The notes below the pieces were generated by a model. That model was given only the letters and a program-made list of their open reading frames with translations, did not search any database and had not been told where the DNA came from. From Myxococcus fulvus (GTDB taxonomy: Bacteria > Myxococcota > Myxococcia > Myxococcales > Myxococcaceae): a stretch of 64,000 nucleotides of DNA. The stretch is taken from NCBI RefSeq assembly GCF_900111765.1, contig NZ_FOIB01000008.1, positions 248,001 to 312,000 of the forward strand, given 5' to 3'. The position numbers and the translations under genes are program-made. Every line of letters begins with the position of its first letter. The first letter of the stretch is position 1. Positions 63,861 to 64,000 of the stretch are shown here, piece by piece.

Positions 63861-64000
63861 TCAGGGCCAGTTGGGCCAGTGAATCACGCGTCCATTGGCC
63901 CCCACAGCCCAGAGGTCATCGGGTCCCGTGCCTGTGATGGCATGAAGGGCCTCAGTTCCTGAGTAGATCGTCTGCCAGTTCGTGCCGTCGAACCGGAAGA
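63861..64000 (-). CDS. C-terminus of a propeller-like repeat protein (5' part outside window)
   Basis: The last 45 residues read FRFDGTNWQTIYSGTEALHA, then ITGTGPDDLWAVGANGRVIH and WPNWP, then TGA. The GxxPDDLWAVGxxGxxxHW pattern is the repeat of secreted myxobacterial beta-propeller-like proteins. The gene enters from the right edge and converges on the PEGA kinase, with 103 bases between the stops. Confidence 0.75.
   Translation of the reverse strand, partial: FRFDGTNWQTIYSGTEALHAITGTGPDDLWAVGANGRVIHWPNWP

Overview
The window is high-GC DNA (about 70%) with the gene style of a myxobacterium of the Myxococcaceae. The evidence is a gltBAC/cglC-type gliding motility module, three membrane or soluble Ser/Thr kinases, an FHA protein, a PilZ protein of the Myxococcus paralogue type, many small lipoproteins, and an NtrC-like sigma-54 activator. 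The genus cannot be fixed from the sequence alone. I see no tRNA, rRNA, insertion sequence, phage or CRISPR array.

Layout. 1-8.5 kb, minus strand: a type II secretion operon gspC-D-E-F, a 51-residue membrane ORF, gspG, a GspG-like protein without a prepilin cleavage site, and a GspH-like pseudopilin cut by the window edge. It is preceded by a textbook sigma-54 promoter and an NtrC-family regulator gene (8.7-10.1 kb). 10.1-14.1 kb: a ParB-domain protein and the PmbA/TldD protease pair. 14.3-18.2 kb, plus strand: an FHA-TPR protein, a double cyclic-nucleotide-binding protein and a small membrane-anchored protein. 18.2-20.3 kb: decayed copies of the 3' end of a TPR gene lie just downstream of that gene. 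20.3-25.8 kb: homoserine kinase, a probably leaderless lipoprotein, a START-like protein, a membrane metallopeptidase, PilZ and DUF192 proteins. 25.9-30 kb: a collagen-like-tailed PhoX lipoprotein and a two-haem protein. 30-33.7 kb: EAL-CBS protein, a membrane coiled-coil protein, a quinone-reductase-like enzyme. 33.7-37.4 kb: YbaK, purEK, a VWA protein. 37.4-42 kb: cglC diverging from gltB-gltA-gltC, closed by a very strong terminator. 42-48.6 kb: MFS carrier, plsX, an App1-like phosphatase, pcnB with unusual charged tails, a DMT carrier. 48.6-52.5 kb: dinB, aldo/keto reductase with a divergent LysR gene, a HAD phosphatase. 52.6-57.6 kb: a cysteine-poor ribosomal protein S4 behind a Fur-family-like box, three short lipoproteins behind two GACAC/GTGTC palindromes, a tandem two-domain terpene synthase, YjbQ. 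57.8-64 kb: three Ser/Thr kinases around an RluA-type enzyme, then the C-terminus of a propeller-like protein.

How parts fit. The secretion genes are probably switched on as one sigma-54 unit by the neighbouring regulator. The glt genes are translationally coupled and encode outer-membrane/periplasmic parts of the gliding machine. plsX and the App1-like gene overlap and may both serve phospholipid synthesis. The signalling genes (EAL, PilZ, cyclic-nucleotide-binding, FHA, kinases) are scattered, typical of this family.

Most notable: a fused terpene cyclase whose two halves both keep complete catalytic motifs; the cysteine-poor S4 gene with a near-perfect Fur-family palindrome; the sigma-54 control of type II secretion; the GspG-like protein that prepilin peptidase could not process; the C-terminal ghost repeats; and a kinase with a roughly 105-residue acidic insert.
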